Assembly (NCBI RefSeq): GCF_006716785.1
Contig: NZ_VFPQ01000001.1
Location: forward strand, 1,302,001-1,366,000
From: Thermopolyspora flexuosa
Lineage (GTDB): Bacteria; Actinomycetota; Actinomycetes; Streptosporangiales; Streptosporangiaceae
Reading direction: 5' to 3'
Length of the DNA stretch: 64,000 nt
The notes beneath the pieces are model-generated. The model had not been told where the DNA came from. It searched no databases and saw nothing but the letters and a program-made list of their open reading frames with translations. This document shows positions 26,997 through 35,533 of the stretch, piece by piece. The stretch's first letter is position 1. Every line of letters begins with the position of its first letter. A program made the translations under genes and the position numbers.

Positions 26997-27710
26997 GTGA
27001 TCGAGTTCACGTCTGTGGTCAAGGACTACAAGGGGGTCAGGGCACTCGACGAGGTGTCCTTCACCGTGGAGCCCGGCAGCGTCACCGGGTTCCTCGGGCC
27101 GAACGGCGCCGGGAAGACCACGGCGCTGCGCATCCTGCTCGGGCTCTCCCGGCCCACCTCGGGCACCGCCACGATCTTCGGCCGGCCGTACCGCGAGCTG
27201 GAGGCGCCCGGGTGGCAGGTGGGCGCGCTGCTGGATGCGAACGCCCAGCACCCGGGGCGCACCGGCCGGGAGATCCTCACGTTGGGCGCGATGACGCTCG
27301 GCCTGCCCCGGTCGCGGGTCGACGAGGTGCTCGAGCTGGTCGGCCTCACCGAGCGGGAGGCGCGGCGGACCTTCCGCGGCTACTCGCTCGGCATGCGGCA
27401 GCGGCTCGGCATCGCCCACGCGCTGCTCGCCCGGCCGCGGGTGCTCGTCTTCGACGAGCCCGCCAACGGGCTCGACCCGCAGGGCATCCACTGGCTGCGC
27501 GGGCTGCTGCGCGAGCTCGCCGACGCGGGCTGCGCGGTGCTGCTCAGCTCGCACCTGCTCGCCGAGGTGGAGCGCATCGCCGACCGGATCGTGGTGATCG
27601 GCCGGGGCCGCGTGCTCGCCCAGGGCACGCTCGACGAGCTCGGCCGGGGCCGCGACCTGGAACGGGTCTTCCTGGAGCTGACCGCGGAGGCCGATCGGAG
27701 GGCGGCATGA
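26997..27710 (+). CDS. ABC transporter ATP-binding protein
   Basis: ATPase subunit, 237 aa, of an ABC exporter. Walker A GPNGAGKTT is near residue 36, signature is YSLGMRQRLGIAH and Walker B is VLVFDEPANGLDP. The LGM signature and G-x-x-DPQG D-loop are typical of bacitracin-type (BcrA) resistance exporters. GTG 26997 starts it. The permease start overlaps its stop as ATGA. The two-component system across the divergent promoter likely controls it; these exporter/TCS sets usually guard against cell-wall antibiotics. Confidence 0.93.
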   Translation: MIEFTSVVKDYKGVRALDEVSFTVEPGSVTGFLGPNGAGKTTALRILLGLSRPTSGTATIFGRPYRELEAPGWQVGALLDANAQHPGRTGREILTLGAMTLGLPRSRVDEVLELVGLTEREARRTFRGYSLGMRQRLGIAHALLARPRVLVFDEPANGLDPQGIHWLRGLLRELADAGCAVLLSSHLLAEVERIADRIVVIGRGRVLAQGTLDELGRGRDLERVFLELTAEADRRAA

Positions 27711-28492
27711 GCGACGTCACCGTGCAGGGCGCGGCGCGGACCGCGTGGGATCGGGGCACCCCGGCGCCGGTGCCGTTCGGCCGGCTGCTGCTCGTGGAGG
27801 CCCGCAAGATGGCCGACACCCGCAGCGCCATGATCATGTTCGGGCTGCTGGCCGCGATGACCGTGGTGTCGATCGCGGCGCGCGGCGTGGTCGCGGGCCC
27901 GGAGCTGGCCCGGCTGACCACCACCGCCGGGATCGGGTACGGCACGCTGCTGCCCGCGATCGCGATCCTCGCGGTGACCGGCGACTGGACCCACCGCAGC
28001 GCGCTCACCACGTTCACCCTGGAGCCCCGGCGCGGCCGGGTGCTCGCCGCGAGGTGCCTGCCGCCGCTGGCCGCGACCGTGGTCGCCTCGCTGTTCGCGC
28101 TGGTGGTCGCGGTTCCGGCGACCGCCGTCACCGCCGCGGTGCAGGGTGTCCCGGCCGAGTGGGACATCACGGTGCCCCGGATGCTCGGCTGGACCGCGAC
28201 GAACGTGCTGCTGATCGCGATGGCGATCGCGTTGGCCATGCTGCTGCTCCACCCGGCCGCGGCGATCGCGACCTACTTCGTCCTCAGCACCCTGTGGAAC
28301 CTGGTCCGCAACCTGAGCGAGACCGGGCGGGAGATCGCCCGCTGGGTGGACCTCGGCACCGCGGTCGGACCGCTCGCCACGGCCGAGCTGACCTGGATGG
28401 ACGCGGCGCGCCTGGGCACCGCCCTGCTCTGCTCGGTCGCCCTGCCCCTGGCGATCGGCGTGGTGCGCGCGCTCCGGGCCGAGGTGCGCTGA
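27707..28492 (+). CDS. ABC transporter permease
   Basis: Membrane partner of the upstream ATPase, 261 aa, with six hydrophobic helices. A long amphipathic start (LLLVEARKMADTRSAMIMF) is typical of ABC-2 permeases of the BcrB/NatB group. ATG 27707 overlaps the ATPase stop (ATGA), showing translational coupling. The frame is open upstream through the ATPase gene, but that part is a shadow. Confidence 0.9.
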   Translation: MSDVTVQGAARTAWDRGTPAPVPFGRLLLVEARKMADTRSAMIMFGLLAAMTVVSIAARGVVAGPELARLTTTAGIGYGTLLPAIAILAVTGDWTHRSALTTFTLEPRRGRVLAARCLPPLAATVVASLFALVVAVPATAVTAAVQGVPAEWDITVPRMLGWTATNVLLIAMAIALAMLLLHPAAAIATYFVLSTLWNLVRNLSETGREIARWVDLGTAVGPLATAELTWMDAARLGTALLCSVALPLAIGVVRALRAEVR

Positions 28493-28547
28493 CGCCCGGC
28501 GGGCACGTCCGCGCGCCGCGTCGCCGCGCCGTACGGCTCGCCGCCGG

Positions 28548-28572
28548 GCCCGGCCGCCGTGCGCGGCCGGGC
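28548..28572. terminator. Hairpin between convergent genes
   Basis: GCCCGGCCGC (28548-28557) pairs with GCGGCCGGGC (28563-28572) over a five-base loop. It serves the ABC permease and the racemase gene from opposite sides. Confidence 0.7.
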
Positions 28573-28578
28573 GCCCGC

Positions 28579-29700
28579 TCAGAACGGGATCCACTCGGTG
28601 GCGGTGGTCACCTCGTCGAGGATCTCCGGGATCGGGGCCACGCCCAGCCCCGGGCCGGTCGGGACCGCCAGGTGGCCGTCCTCGAGTTCGAACGGCTCGG
28701 TGATGTCGGCCTTGTAGTAGCGGCGCGAGGCCGAGGTGTCGCCGGGCAGGGTGCAGCCGGGCAGCGCGGCGAACGCCACGTTCGCGGCCCGGCCGAGCCC
28801 GGTCTCCAGCATGCCGCCGGTCCAGGCGGCCACCCCGTGCGCGCGGCACAGGTCGTGCACCCGCAACGCCTCCAGGTAGCCGCCGACCCGGCCGGGCTTG
28901 ATGTTGATCACCGAGCAGGCTCCGAGCGAGATCGCGGCGGCGGCGTGCGCGGCCGACTCGATCGACTCGTCCAGGCAGATCGGGGTGCGCAGCCGCCGGG
29001 CGAGCCTGGCGTGCTGGACCATGTCGTCCTCGGCGAGCGGCTGCTCGATCAGCAGCAGGTCGAAGTCGTCGAGCTTGGCCAGATGGTTGGCGTCGGCGAG
29101 GGTGTAGGCGGCGTTGGCGTCCACCTGCAGCGCCAGGTCGTCGCCGAAGCGCTCGCGGACCGCGCGGACCGGCTCGACGTCCCAGCCCGGCTCGATCTTC
29201 AGCTTGATCCGCACGTAGCCGTCGTCGAGGTAGCCCGCCACGGCGTCGAGCAGCTCGGGGATGGAGTTCATGATGCCGACCGACACCCCGCACGGCACCC
29301 GGTCCCGGGTGGCGCCGAGGTAGGAGGCGAACGAGCGGCCCGAGGCGCGCAGCTCGGCGTCGAGCACGGCCATCTCGAGGGCGGCCTTGGCCATCCGGTG
29401 GCCGCGGATCGGGCCGAGCAGGTGGCCGACGAGGTTCGCGTCGAACCGGGCCGGGGTGTCGGCGAGCCGCGCCCGCAACGCCGGGATCATGAAGCGGCGC
29501 AGCACGTCGGCCGCGCCGTCGACGTACTCGGGCGAGTACCGCGGCTCGCTCATCGCCACGCACTCGCCCCAGCCCTCCGCCTGCGGGGTGACCACCCGCA
29601 CCAGCAGCACGTCCCGCTCCGTCTCGGTGTGGAACGAGGTGCGGAACGGCGACACCAGCGGCATCGCGATCCGGCGCAGCTCGATTCCCTCGATCTTCAC
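28579..29700 (-). CDS. Enolase-superfamily N-succinylamino acid racemase / o-succinylbenzoate synthase
   Basis: Muconate-lactonising subgroup enzyme of 373 aa. The KxK catalytic motif is at 166-168 (IKLKIE); metal ligands are Asp194, Glu219 and Asp244; the opposite-face catalytic lysine is Lys268 (NIKPGRVGG). From memory, these lie at a constant +5 offset from Lys163, Asp189, Glu214, Asp239 and Lys263 of the Amycolatopsis NSAR/OSBS enzyme. Start is GTG 29700. Ten bases upstream is a GNAT gene, the pairing known for D- to L-amino acid conversion through N-succinyl intermediates. It might instead, or also, make menaquinone precursor. No desuccinylase gene is adjacent. Confidence 0.9.
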   Translation of the reverse strand: MKIEGIELRRIAMPLVSPFRTSFHTETERDVLLVRVVTPQAEGWGECVAMSEPRYSPEYVDGAADVLRRFMIPALRARLADTPARFDANLVGHLLGPIRGHRMAKAALEMAVLDAELRASGRSFASYLGATRDRVPCGVSVGIMNSIPELLDAVAGYLDDGYVRIKLKIEPGWDVEPVRAVRERFGDDLALQVDANAAYTLADANHLAKLDDFDLLLIEQPLAEDDMVQHARLARRLRTPICLDESIESAAHAAAAISLGACSVINIKPGRVGGYLEALRVHDLCRAHGVAAWTGGMLETGLGRAANVAFAALPGCTLPGDTSASRRYYKADITEPFELEDGHLAVPTGPGLGVAPIPEILDEVTTATEWIPF

Positions 29701-29710
29701 CTGTGACCCC

Positions 29711-30481
29711 TTAACGTTCGACCACGTAGTACGCCTTGTCGTGGAAGCCGGTGACCCTCGCACCCGCGCCGAGCAGCCCGCCGAGCGCCTCGCGCAGCGC
29801 GTGCCGCCACGCCCGCGCGGCGTCCGGGTCGGTGCGGCGCAGCGTCTCGATGTCCGGGGGCACGGCCACCAGCAGCGTGGCCGCGTCGGTCCGGCCCGCC
29901 ACCGGCCGCCCGTCCACGCACTCCAGGGCCACCGCCGCCTCCTCGGGCACCGTGGCCGGGTACGGCTCGCCGCGTGCGGCCGCGGCCACGTGCGGGGCGT
30001 CGAGCCGCCACACCGCGAGCACCCGGTCGGACTCGTCCCCGGCGTTGATCACGTCCTCCATCGGCCCGTAGAACCGCGGCAGGTACTCCTCCGGCCGGGC
30101 GCCCAGCTTGACCAGGTTGAAGTGGGCGTTGCGCCGTACCAGGGGATCGAAGGTCCAGGTGACGCGGGTGATGCCGCGGGCCAGCGCCCATTCGCGCTGG
30201 TGCCGCTTGAGCGCGAGCCCGACGCCGTGGCCGGCCGCCTGGGCGCCGGTGATGTGCGAGTGCAGCACCCGGCCCGCGGGCATGCCGAGGAACGCCACCG
30301 ACGCCCCGACGAGCCGGTCCCCCTCGTAGGCCCCGGCGACGTAGTTCCCCGAGTGCGCCAGGGCGCGCAGCAGCTCGATCGTGACCGGCGGCGGGTTCAC
30401 GCCCCAGATGCCGCCGAACAGCCGCACGACCTGCCGGAGCTCCTCGATCTCGTGCAGCTCCAGCACCTTGATCGCGCTCAT
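29711..30481 (-). CDS. GNAT family acyltransferase, probable amino-acid N-succinyltransferase
   Basis: Acyltransferase of 256 aa with the GNAT core in its first 160 residues: LRQVVRLFGGIWG start, SHITGAQAAGHGVGLALKRHQ acyl-CoA loop and ALARGITRVTWTFDPLVRRNA. The C-terminal part (MEDVINAGDESDRVLAVWRL and on) is a fixed feature of the subfamily found beside NSAR enzymes. ATG 30481 is chosen as the frame upstream is shadow. The tight spacing to the racemase gene suggests it succinylates D-amino acids as the racemase substrate; this is inference from genome context and the described Geobacillus pathway. Confidence 0.85.
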   Translation of the reverse strand: MSAIKVLELHEIEELRQVVRLFGGIWGVNPPPVTIELLRALAHSGNYVAGAYEGDRLVGASVAFLGMPAGRVLHSHITGAQAAGHGVGLALKRHQREWALARGITRVTWTFDPLVRRNAHFNLVKLGARPEEYLPRFYGPMEDVINAGDESDRVLAVWRLDAPHVAAAARGEPYPATVPEEAAVALECVDGRPVAGRTDAATLLVAVPPDIETLRRTDPDAARAWRHALREALGGLLGAGARVTGFHDKAYYVVER

Positions 30482-31001
30482 GGCCGGACTTCCGGCCCGG
30501 CGCCGCACACCACGGCGCGGTGATGCGCGCACGTCCTCATGGCCTCGCCTCGTCTCCGCGCTCGCCCGTGCGGCCCAAAATACCGCTCGCGCCGCCCTCC
30601 GGACCCGGCGGGGCGGGGCCGTACCCGGGCCGCCGGCTGCGGGGGTCGCGGGGCGCGGTGAGATCACGCCCGCGCTGCGCATGCCCCGGGTGCACGGGAT
30701 AATGGAAGAACCGATTGGCGGAGCCGCGGTCCCCGGATGGGGACCGGTGCGGCGGACTACCCGCCCCGGCACGCGGCGAGAGGCGCTTGGCCGCGACCGG
30801 TGCCGCGCCCGGATCAGGGCGTGGCGGACGACCACGCCATGACGGTGGCGGGCACCCCCTCCGCGGTGACCTCGCCGGCGTGTCCACCACGTTTCGCCGT
30901 CCCGTCGGTACGGCACGGCGGACGGCGAGCGACCTGCGGGCCGCCGGCCGGTCCGGGACGGTCGACGGCCCGCAGGTCACCCTCCTTCGCGGGCTGCACG
31001 G
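30482..31001. other. 520-base region with no supported gene
   Basis: Frames on both strands give only Arg/Pro/Gly-rich shadow peptides. The promoter for the GNAT/racemase operon should lie here. An ATAAT-containing patch occurs at 30698-30703. No repeat or RNA is recognised. Confidence 0.5.
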
Positions 31002-31460
31002 TCACGGGTTCTCCGGCCACACGTACGGCAGGTCGTCGGGGACCTGCGGGAACAGCGGCCGGTAGTGCTCGGGGTCCTTGCGGACCAGCGCCGACCGGTG
31101 GGCGCGGTGGAAGTCCGGATCGCCGAGCCACGGCGGCAGCGCGCCCGCCGCGGCGAGCTCGTCCTGGTCCCGCGGGTCGTCGATGCCCTTCGCCGCGCGC
31201 AGCTCGGCCACGAGCAGGCCGGTGCAGGTGTCCCGGTGGCCCGCGGCGCGCCACACGCGGCAGATCTCCAGGCCGTAACGGGTGAGCGCCTCCTCGTACC
31301 CCCGCCACATGCGCACCGCCGGGTGGTGGCGCCAGCCGTACCCGGGGACGGTGAGGCCGCGCAGGATCTGCAGGGCCTCCACGCGCTGCTTGCCGAGCCG
31401 CCGCTGGTCGAGCACCTTGGCGGTCTCGGCGAAGTCGGGGTACGGCAGGAAGGTCTGCAT
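31002..31460 (-). CDS. MSMEG_6728 family protein
   Basis: Protein of 152 aa of the conserved MSMEG_6728 family, distantly like pyrimidine-dimer DNA glycosylase folds. The family start MQTFLPYPDFAETAKVLDQR is exact in form, followed by RRLGKQRVEALQILRGL and the RHHPAVRMWRGYEEALTRYG motif. The function is not proven; a nucleic-acid role is only a fold-level guess. It stands alone between intergenic spaces. Confidence 0.85.
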   Translation of the reverse strand: MQTFLPYPDFAETAKVLDQRRLGKQRVEALQILRGLTVPGYGWRHHPAVRMWRGYEEALTRYGLEICRVWRAAGHRDTCTGLLVAELRAAKGIDDPRDQDELAAAGALPPWLGDPDFHRAHRSALVRKDPEHYRPLFPQVPDDLPYVWPENP

Positions 31461-31637
31461 GCGCGGCGGCTCTCTCCGGGTTGTCCCTCCTGCCAGGGTA
31501 CGAGATGACTTCCGCCGCTACGGTGCCTTTGACCTGCGGAGATATGAGGATTGCCCTCCCCCGGGCGGTGGCGCGGACGATGCCGGCCAGGCCGGGTGAC
31601 GATCGTCGGGCGCGGTCGATGTGACCGATGTCCCGCG

Positions 31638-33407
31638 TTACCGGGCCGGCCGGGAGCCGAATGCGGCGAGGAAGCGGTCACGGAACGCGTCCATCGGCCA
31701 GACCGGCGCCGTGGGGCCGGGCTTGAGACCTTCCTGCCAGCCCCAGCCGGAGATCCGGTCGAGTACCGCTGGGTCCTTGGCGAGGATCGTGATCGGCACG
31801 TCCCGGCTCGCCCCGAAGCCGGTGATGATCGGCGCGGGCTGGTGGTCGCCGAGGAACACGACCACGAGGTCGTCGTCGCCGTAGGTCTCCACGTAGGACA
31901 GCAGGCCGGCGAGCGAGTACTCCACCGACCGGCGGTACTCGCCGCGCACCCGGCCCACGTCGCTCCACACCTCGTCGAGCGAGCCCTGCCCGCCGGGGGC
32001 CGACCGCCGGACCGAGTGGTAGACGCTGCCGTCGCCGAGCTTGTCCCAGTCGAGCAGCCGCGGCACCGGGGTCCACGGCGCGTGGCTGGACACGAGCGGG
32101 ATCTCCGCCATCACCGGGGTACGGCCGGCCCGGTCGCGCTCGAACCGCTGGAACGCGGCGAGCGTGTACTGGTCGGGGATGGTTCCCCAGGTGAACCCGG
32201 GGCCGCGGTAGCCGAGGTCGCGGGCGGCGTACACCCGGTCGTAGCCGTAGAACGCACCCTCCGGCCAGTCCCGGTGGATGCCGGGCATCACGCCCACGGT
32301 GCGCCAGCCCGCCTTGCGGAACGCGCGGTTGAGGGTGAGCCGGTCGCTCGCCACCAGGTCGGCGTACCGCTGCTGGTGGTCGACCCACACGCCGGACAGC
32401 AGCGTGGCGTGCGCGTACCAGCTCCCGCCGCCGGACGTCGGCGAGGTGAGGAACGCGCTGCGGGCGGAGAACCCGGCCGCGCGCAGCCGCCGCTCGGCGT
32501 CCGCGAGCACCGCGCCCACCCCCGGGGCGAAGTCCGGGTTCTCGATCGCGTCGCGGCCGTAGCTCTCCACGAAGGCGACGATCACGTCCTTGCCGCGCAG
32601 CGCGGTGAGCAGGTGCTCGCCCGGCACGTTCGCGTACGCGTCGTCGGCGAGCCGTGCGGCGAACGCCTCCCGGTCGGCGAGGCTCGTCGGCACCTGGAGC
32701 ACCCGGTCGTAGGCGAGCGCGGCCACCGGCACCCCGGGCACGAGCTGCGCGCCGAGCAGCGCGCAGATAACCCACGCCACGCCGAGCGCCCCGGCCGCGC
32801 CCGCGGCCGCCCTGCGGTGCCGGGTCACGAGGCGGGTCAGCCGCAGCAGCGCCAGCGTCATGAGCGCGAGCACGCCGCAGGCGAGCAGCACGACGCCGGC
32901 GACCGTGGCGACCGCGCCGGCCCGGCCGATCGAGGTGTGCAGGAACTCCACGCCCGCGCTCAGCAGCGACCAGTCGTAGACGAGGTTGAACGGCCGGGCG
33001 AGGACGGCGTCGAACCCCAGGTCGACGAGCTTCACGATGGCCAGCAGGCCGAGCGGCACGCCGCCCGCCACGGCCACCACGCGGCGGGCACGGGACGGGA
33101 GCAGCAGGAGCAGCGCCACCCCGAGCACCCCCTCGGCCGGGATGCGGACGAGCCCCGCCGGGGTGAGGTGGGCCACCTTGGCCGGGGCGACCAGGGCGAA
33201 CAGCACGAGACCGAAGGCGAGCACGCTGAGCAGCGGCGATCCGGCCCGCCGCAGGCCCCGCCGGATGTGCCCGCCGCCGGGCCGATCGGTGCGCCCGCCG
33301 CCGTGTTCCCGGCCGCCGGTGGACGCCGCCCGCCGCTCCTCGCCGGTCGGCGCGCTCTCGGGCGAGCCGTCGAGGCCGGTGCTGATCGACCCGCTGCTGA
33401 TCGTCAA
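31638..33407 (-). CDS. Membrane sulfatase-domain protein (LTA synthase-like)
   Basis: Alkaline-phosphatase-superfamily protein with an N-terminal membrane part. About 50 polar residues precede five hydrophobic helices (roughly 50-215), then a sulfatase domain outside the cell. Domain marks are FVESYGRDAI with a metal-binding glutamate, the nucleophile region TSPTSGGGSWYAHATLLSG, SSHAPWTP and VFLGDHQPAP. Such enzymes move phosphoglycerol or phosphoethanolamine to wall or lipid glycans. The open frame extends to 33512, but TTG 33407 has a strong AGGAAAGG site (33415-33422) seven bases away; it gives 589 aa. The acceptor is unknown. Confidence 0.85.
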   Translation of the reverse strand: MTISSGSISTGLDGSPESAPTGEERRAASTGGREHGGGRTDRPGGGHIRRGLRRAGSPLLSVLAFGLVLFALVAPAKVAHLTPAGLVRIPAEGVLGVALLLLLPSRARRVVAVAGGVPLGLLAIVKLVDLGFDAVLARPFNLVYDWSLLSAGVEFLHTSIGRAGAVATVAGVVLLACGVLALMTLALLRLTRLVTRHRRAAAGAAGALGVAWVICALLGAQLVPGVPVAALAYDRVLQVPTSLADREAFAARLADDAYANVPGEHLLTALRGKDVIVAFVESYGRDAIENPDFAPGVGAVLADAERRLRAAGFSARSAFLTSPTSGGGSWYAHATLLSGVWVDHQQRYADLVASDRLTLNRAFRKAGWRTVGVMPGIHRDWPEGAFYGYDRVYAARDLGYRGPGFTWGTIPDQYTLAAFQRFERDRAGRTPVMAEIPLVSSHAPWTPVPRLLDWDKLGDGSVYHSVRRSAPGGQGSLDEVWSDVGRVRGEYRRSVEYSLAGLLSYVETYGDDDLVVVFLGDHQPAPIITGFGASRDVPITILAKDPAVLDRISGWGWQEGLKPGPTAPVWPMDAFRDRFLAAFGSRPAR

Positions 33408-33675
33408 GGTGGCACCTTTCCTGAGGATCCGCCGGAGACCACTGGTTCGCGCGGGGGCGTCCCGCGCCACGGCGCTGACAGGTCGTACGGTCCACCGCCC
33501 CGGCGGGTTCACCGCCGCGAGCCGTGCCGTACCGGTTCACATCCCACCAGATCGCCGCCTCCGGTGAGCGTCACCGGACCGAATCGGTTATGTGCGGAAC
33601 GCGACAGCGGGGAGTGTCGGCCCAGGTGAGACCGCCGCGGCAGGACCGCCGCCCCGGGAGACGAGGATCCGCGGC

Positions 33676-33703
33676 GCTATATAGGTTGTATTCCTAGCTA
33701 TGT
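33676..33703. promoter_or_regulatory. Imperfect dyad, candidate PadR operator
   Basis: CTATATAGG (33677-33685) faces CCTAGCTATG (33693-33702) with a seven-base spacer. It covers the -35 and spacer of the predicted promoter of an operon that encodes a PadR repressor, which suggests self-control. Confidence 0.5.
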
Positions 33704-33714
33704 CGCGCTAACTT
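33686..33714 (+). promoter_or_regulatory. Promoter of the CPBP-PadR-HAAS operon
   Basis: -35 TTGTAT (33686-33691), 17-base spacer, -10 TAACTT (33709-33714). The gene start is 36 bases on, after an AGGAGG site at 33738-33743. Confidence 0.55.
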
Positions 33715-33749
33715 ATAAGTGGCTCCAGGACATAGATAGGAGGTCAGAG

Positions 33750-34433
33750 GTGCTGGGTATCGCGTTCGCCGCAGGGCTTGTCGGTTACGTGGCCGTGGTA
33801 CGGCCGTGGCTGGGCCGGCTCACCTACGACCGCCTGGTGACCGGCGACGGGGCCAAGGGTCGCCTGTCCTGGTCGGCGAGCCTGTGGCTGCTCGTCGGAC
33901 CGTGCGCGATCGCCGTCAACGCCACCGACCTCGGGCCGGGGCAGGCCGGCTTCTCGCTCGGCGCCGACCCCGCCTTCACCGTCGCCGTCGCCGGCGCGAT
34001 GGTCCTCGTCACGGCGGCGATCGCCGTGGCCGAGCGGCTGGGCGTGCGGATTCCCGCCTGGGCTCCCGAGGCGGCGGCGCCGCCGCGCACGGCGCGGGAG
34101 CGGCGCGGCGCCCTGGCCACGGCCGTGGTCGCGGGCCTCCTCGAGGAGGTCATCTTCCGCGGTGTGTTCGTCGGGCTCTTCGCGTACGGGCTGGGGCTGC
34201 CGCTGCCCGTCGCCGCCGGGCTGTCCCTCGCCGTCTACGTGCTCTGCCAGTTCCTTCGCGGCGGGAAGGCCATGCTCATGCTGACCCTGGGCGGGGCCGT
34301 GCTCACCGCCGCGTACCTGCTCACCGGGAGCCTGCTGCTGCCGGTGGTGATGCACCTCCTGCTCGACGCCCGCGCCCTGCTGGCGCCGCAGGCCCGCGGC
34401 GGGCAGGAGGCGCCGGCGCCTGTGCGAGGATGA
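33750..34433 (+). CDS. CPBP family intramembrane protein
   Basis: Membrane protein of the CPBP (CAAX protease/bacteriocin-processing) family, 227 aa with about six helices. The family EExxxR motif is LEEVIFRGVF in the middle; later TM histidines are less clear, the MHLLLDARA segment being the best candidate. GTG 33750 follows AGGAGG. Its stop overlaps the PadR start (ATGA). It may cut or sequester membrane proteins or peptides; bacteriocin-immunity roles are known for relatives. Substrate unknown. Confidence 0.82.
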   Translation: MLGIAFAAGLVGYVAVVRPWLGRLTYDRLVTGDGAKGRLSWSASLWLLVGPCAIAVNATDLGPGQAGFSLGADPAFTVAVAGAMVLVTAAIAVAERLGVRIPAWAPEAAAPPRTARERRGALATAVVAGLLEEVIFRGVFVGLFAYGLGLPLPVAAGLSLAVYVLCQFLRGGKAMLMLTLGGAVLTAAYLLTGSLLLPVVMHLLLDARALLAPQARGGQEAPAPVRG

Positions 34434-34777
34434 GGCTCATGACGGCCGACCGACGCGCGAGCTGGCTCAAAGGGGTGCTCGATCTGCTGGTGCTGGCGAG
34501 CCTGAGCGAGGGGGAGAGCTACGGCTACGAGATCGCCAAGACCCTCGCCGACGCCGGCCTCGGGCAGATCAAGGGCGGCACCCTCTACCCCGTGCTGAAC
34601 CGGCTCGAGGAGGCCGGACTGCTGGCGACCGAGTTCCGCGCCGCCGAGCGCGGGCCCGGTCGCCGCTACTACCGCCTCACCGACGAGGGCCGTCGCACGC
34701 TCGAGGAAGAGGGGGCCCGGTGGCTCGCCTTCGACGAGTCGGTGCGGGCCGTACTGACCAAGGGACGATCCCGATGA
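34430..34777 (+). CDS. PadR-family transcriptional regulator
   Basis: Winged helix-turn-helix repressor of 115 aa. The PadR core LDLLVLASLSEGESYGYEIA and the recognition/wing segment GGTLYPVLNRLEEAGLLATE with YYRLTDEGRRTL are typical. Starts at ATG 34430 overlapping the upstream stop; ATG 34439 is possible. Its stop overlaps the next gene as ATGA. PadR proteins often bind small hydrophobic compounds or are encoded with HAAS-domain membrane proteins, as here. It likely represses its own operon. Confidence 0.93.
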   Translation: MRLMTADRRASWLKGVLDLLVLASLSEGESYGYEIAKTLADAGLGQIKGGTLYPVLNRLEEAGLLATEFRAAERGPGRRYYRLTDEGRRTLEEEGARWLAFDESVRAVLTKGRSR

Positions 34778-35520
34778 GCGGCTACTTCGACGAGCTGACC
34801 GCGCGGCTGCGCGAGGCGGGGGTGCCCGCCTCGCGCATCGCCGTGACCGTGGACGACCTGCGCGCCTACCTCGCCGACAGCGGCGGTGACCCCGAGGAGG
34901 AGTTCGGCCCGGCCGCCGCCTTCGCCGAACAACTCGCCGCGACGGCCGGCCAGGCGGCCGGCGAGGCCGCGTCGGGCGAGCGGTGGACGTGGACCGCCGA
35001 CATCTTCACCGACCAGCAGCGGCTCAACGAGTTCGGCGAGCAGGGGTGGGAGGTGCAGGGCATCGACCGGCTCGGCCGGTTCGTCTGCACCCGCAGCGAG
35101 GAGCATCCGCAGTGCTGGGAGTACCGCCGCGAGGTCGTCCCGCCGGCCGACCGGGACGCGCTCACCGAACGGCTCGCCCCCGATGGCTGGGAGCCCTGCG
35201 GCACCTGGTTCTTCTACGCCTACTACAAGCGGCCCAAGGCCGCGCTCGTCGGCCCGGAGGCGGAGATCGCCAGCCCGCCGCCACAGCCCGGCCGCCGGAT
35301 CTTCTTCAGCCCGGCGCTGTACGGCTTCGTCGTCGTCGCCTTCGCCGCCGCGGTGGCGCTCGGGCTGTTGAGCCTCGGCATGCTGGACCGGGTGGACGAC
35401 GACGATCCCATCGCCTCCACGCTGTTCGGCATGCTCGTCGGCGCGATCAGCGCGATTCTGGTCATGGGCGCGATCGGCGGGGCCGCCGTCCTCGTCGGGC
35501 GGCGGCGCCGGCGGCGCTGA
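34774..35520 (+). CDS. HAAS-like and DUF2812-like membrane protein
   Basis: 248-aa protein cotranslated with PadR (ATGA overlap at 34774). Residues 1-60 form a helical HAAS-like segment (DELTARLREAGVPASR, then a DPEEEFGPAAAFAEQLA stretch), the domain that links PadR regulators to membrane partners. Residues about 70-150 resemble DUF2812: RLNEFGEQGWEVQGIDRLGR and CWEYRREV, repeated as LTERLAPDGWEPCGTWFFYA. Two membrane helices end the protein (about 170-190 and 207-230), then a tail of arginines. It probably works as the sensory partner of PadR. Confidence 0.75.
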   Translation: MSGYFDELTARLREAGVPASRIAVTVDDLRAYLADSGGDPEEEFGPAAAFAEQLAATAGQAAGEAASGERWTWTADIFTDQQRLNEFGEQGWEVQGIDRLGRFVCTRSEEHPQCWEYRREVVPPADRDALTERLAPDGWEPCGTWFFYAYYKRPKAALVGPEAEIASPPPQPGRRIFFSPALYGFVVVAFAAAVALGLLSLGMLDRVDDDDPIASTLFGMLVGAISAILVMGAIGGAAVLVGRRRRRR

Positions 35521-35533
35521 GCCGTACCGGGGC

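Larger units (their letters stand above)
33408..33749. other. 342-base divergent regulatory region
   Basis: Separates the sulfatase gene from the CPBP-PadR operon. Bases 33676-33720 are strikingly AT-rich for this genome and hold the promoter and dyad listed separately. Confidence 0.7.

Noticed and set aside
30814-31308. A minus-strand frame overlapping the MSMEG_6728 gene
   Set aside because: It is out of frame with the recognisable MSMEG_6728 protein and is Arg/Gly-rich shadow.
34766-34780. Frameshift between PadR and the next gene
   Set aside because: It is a normal ATGA stop/start overlap; both products are full length.
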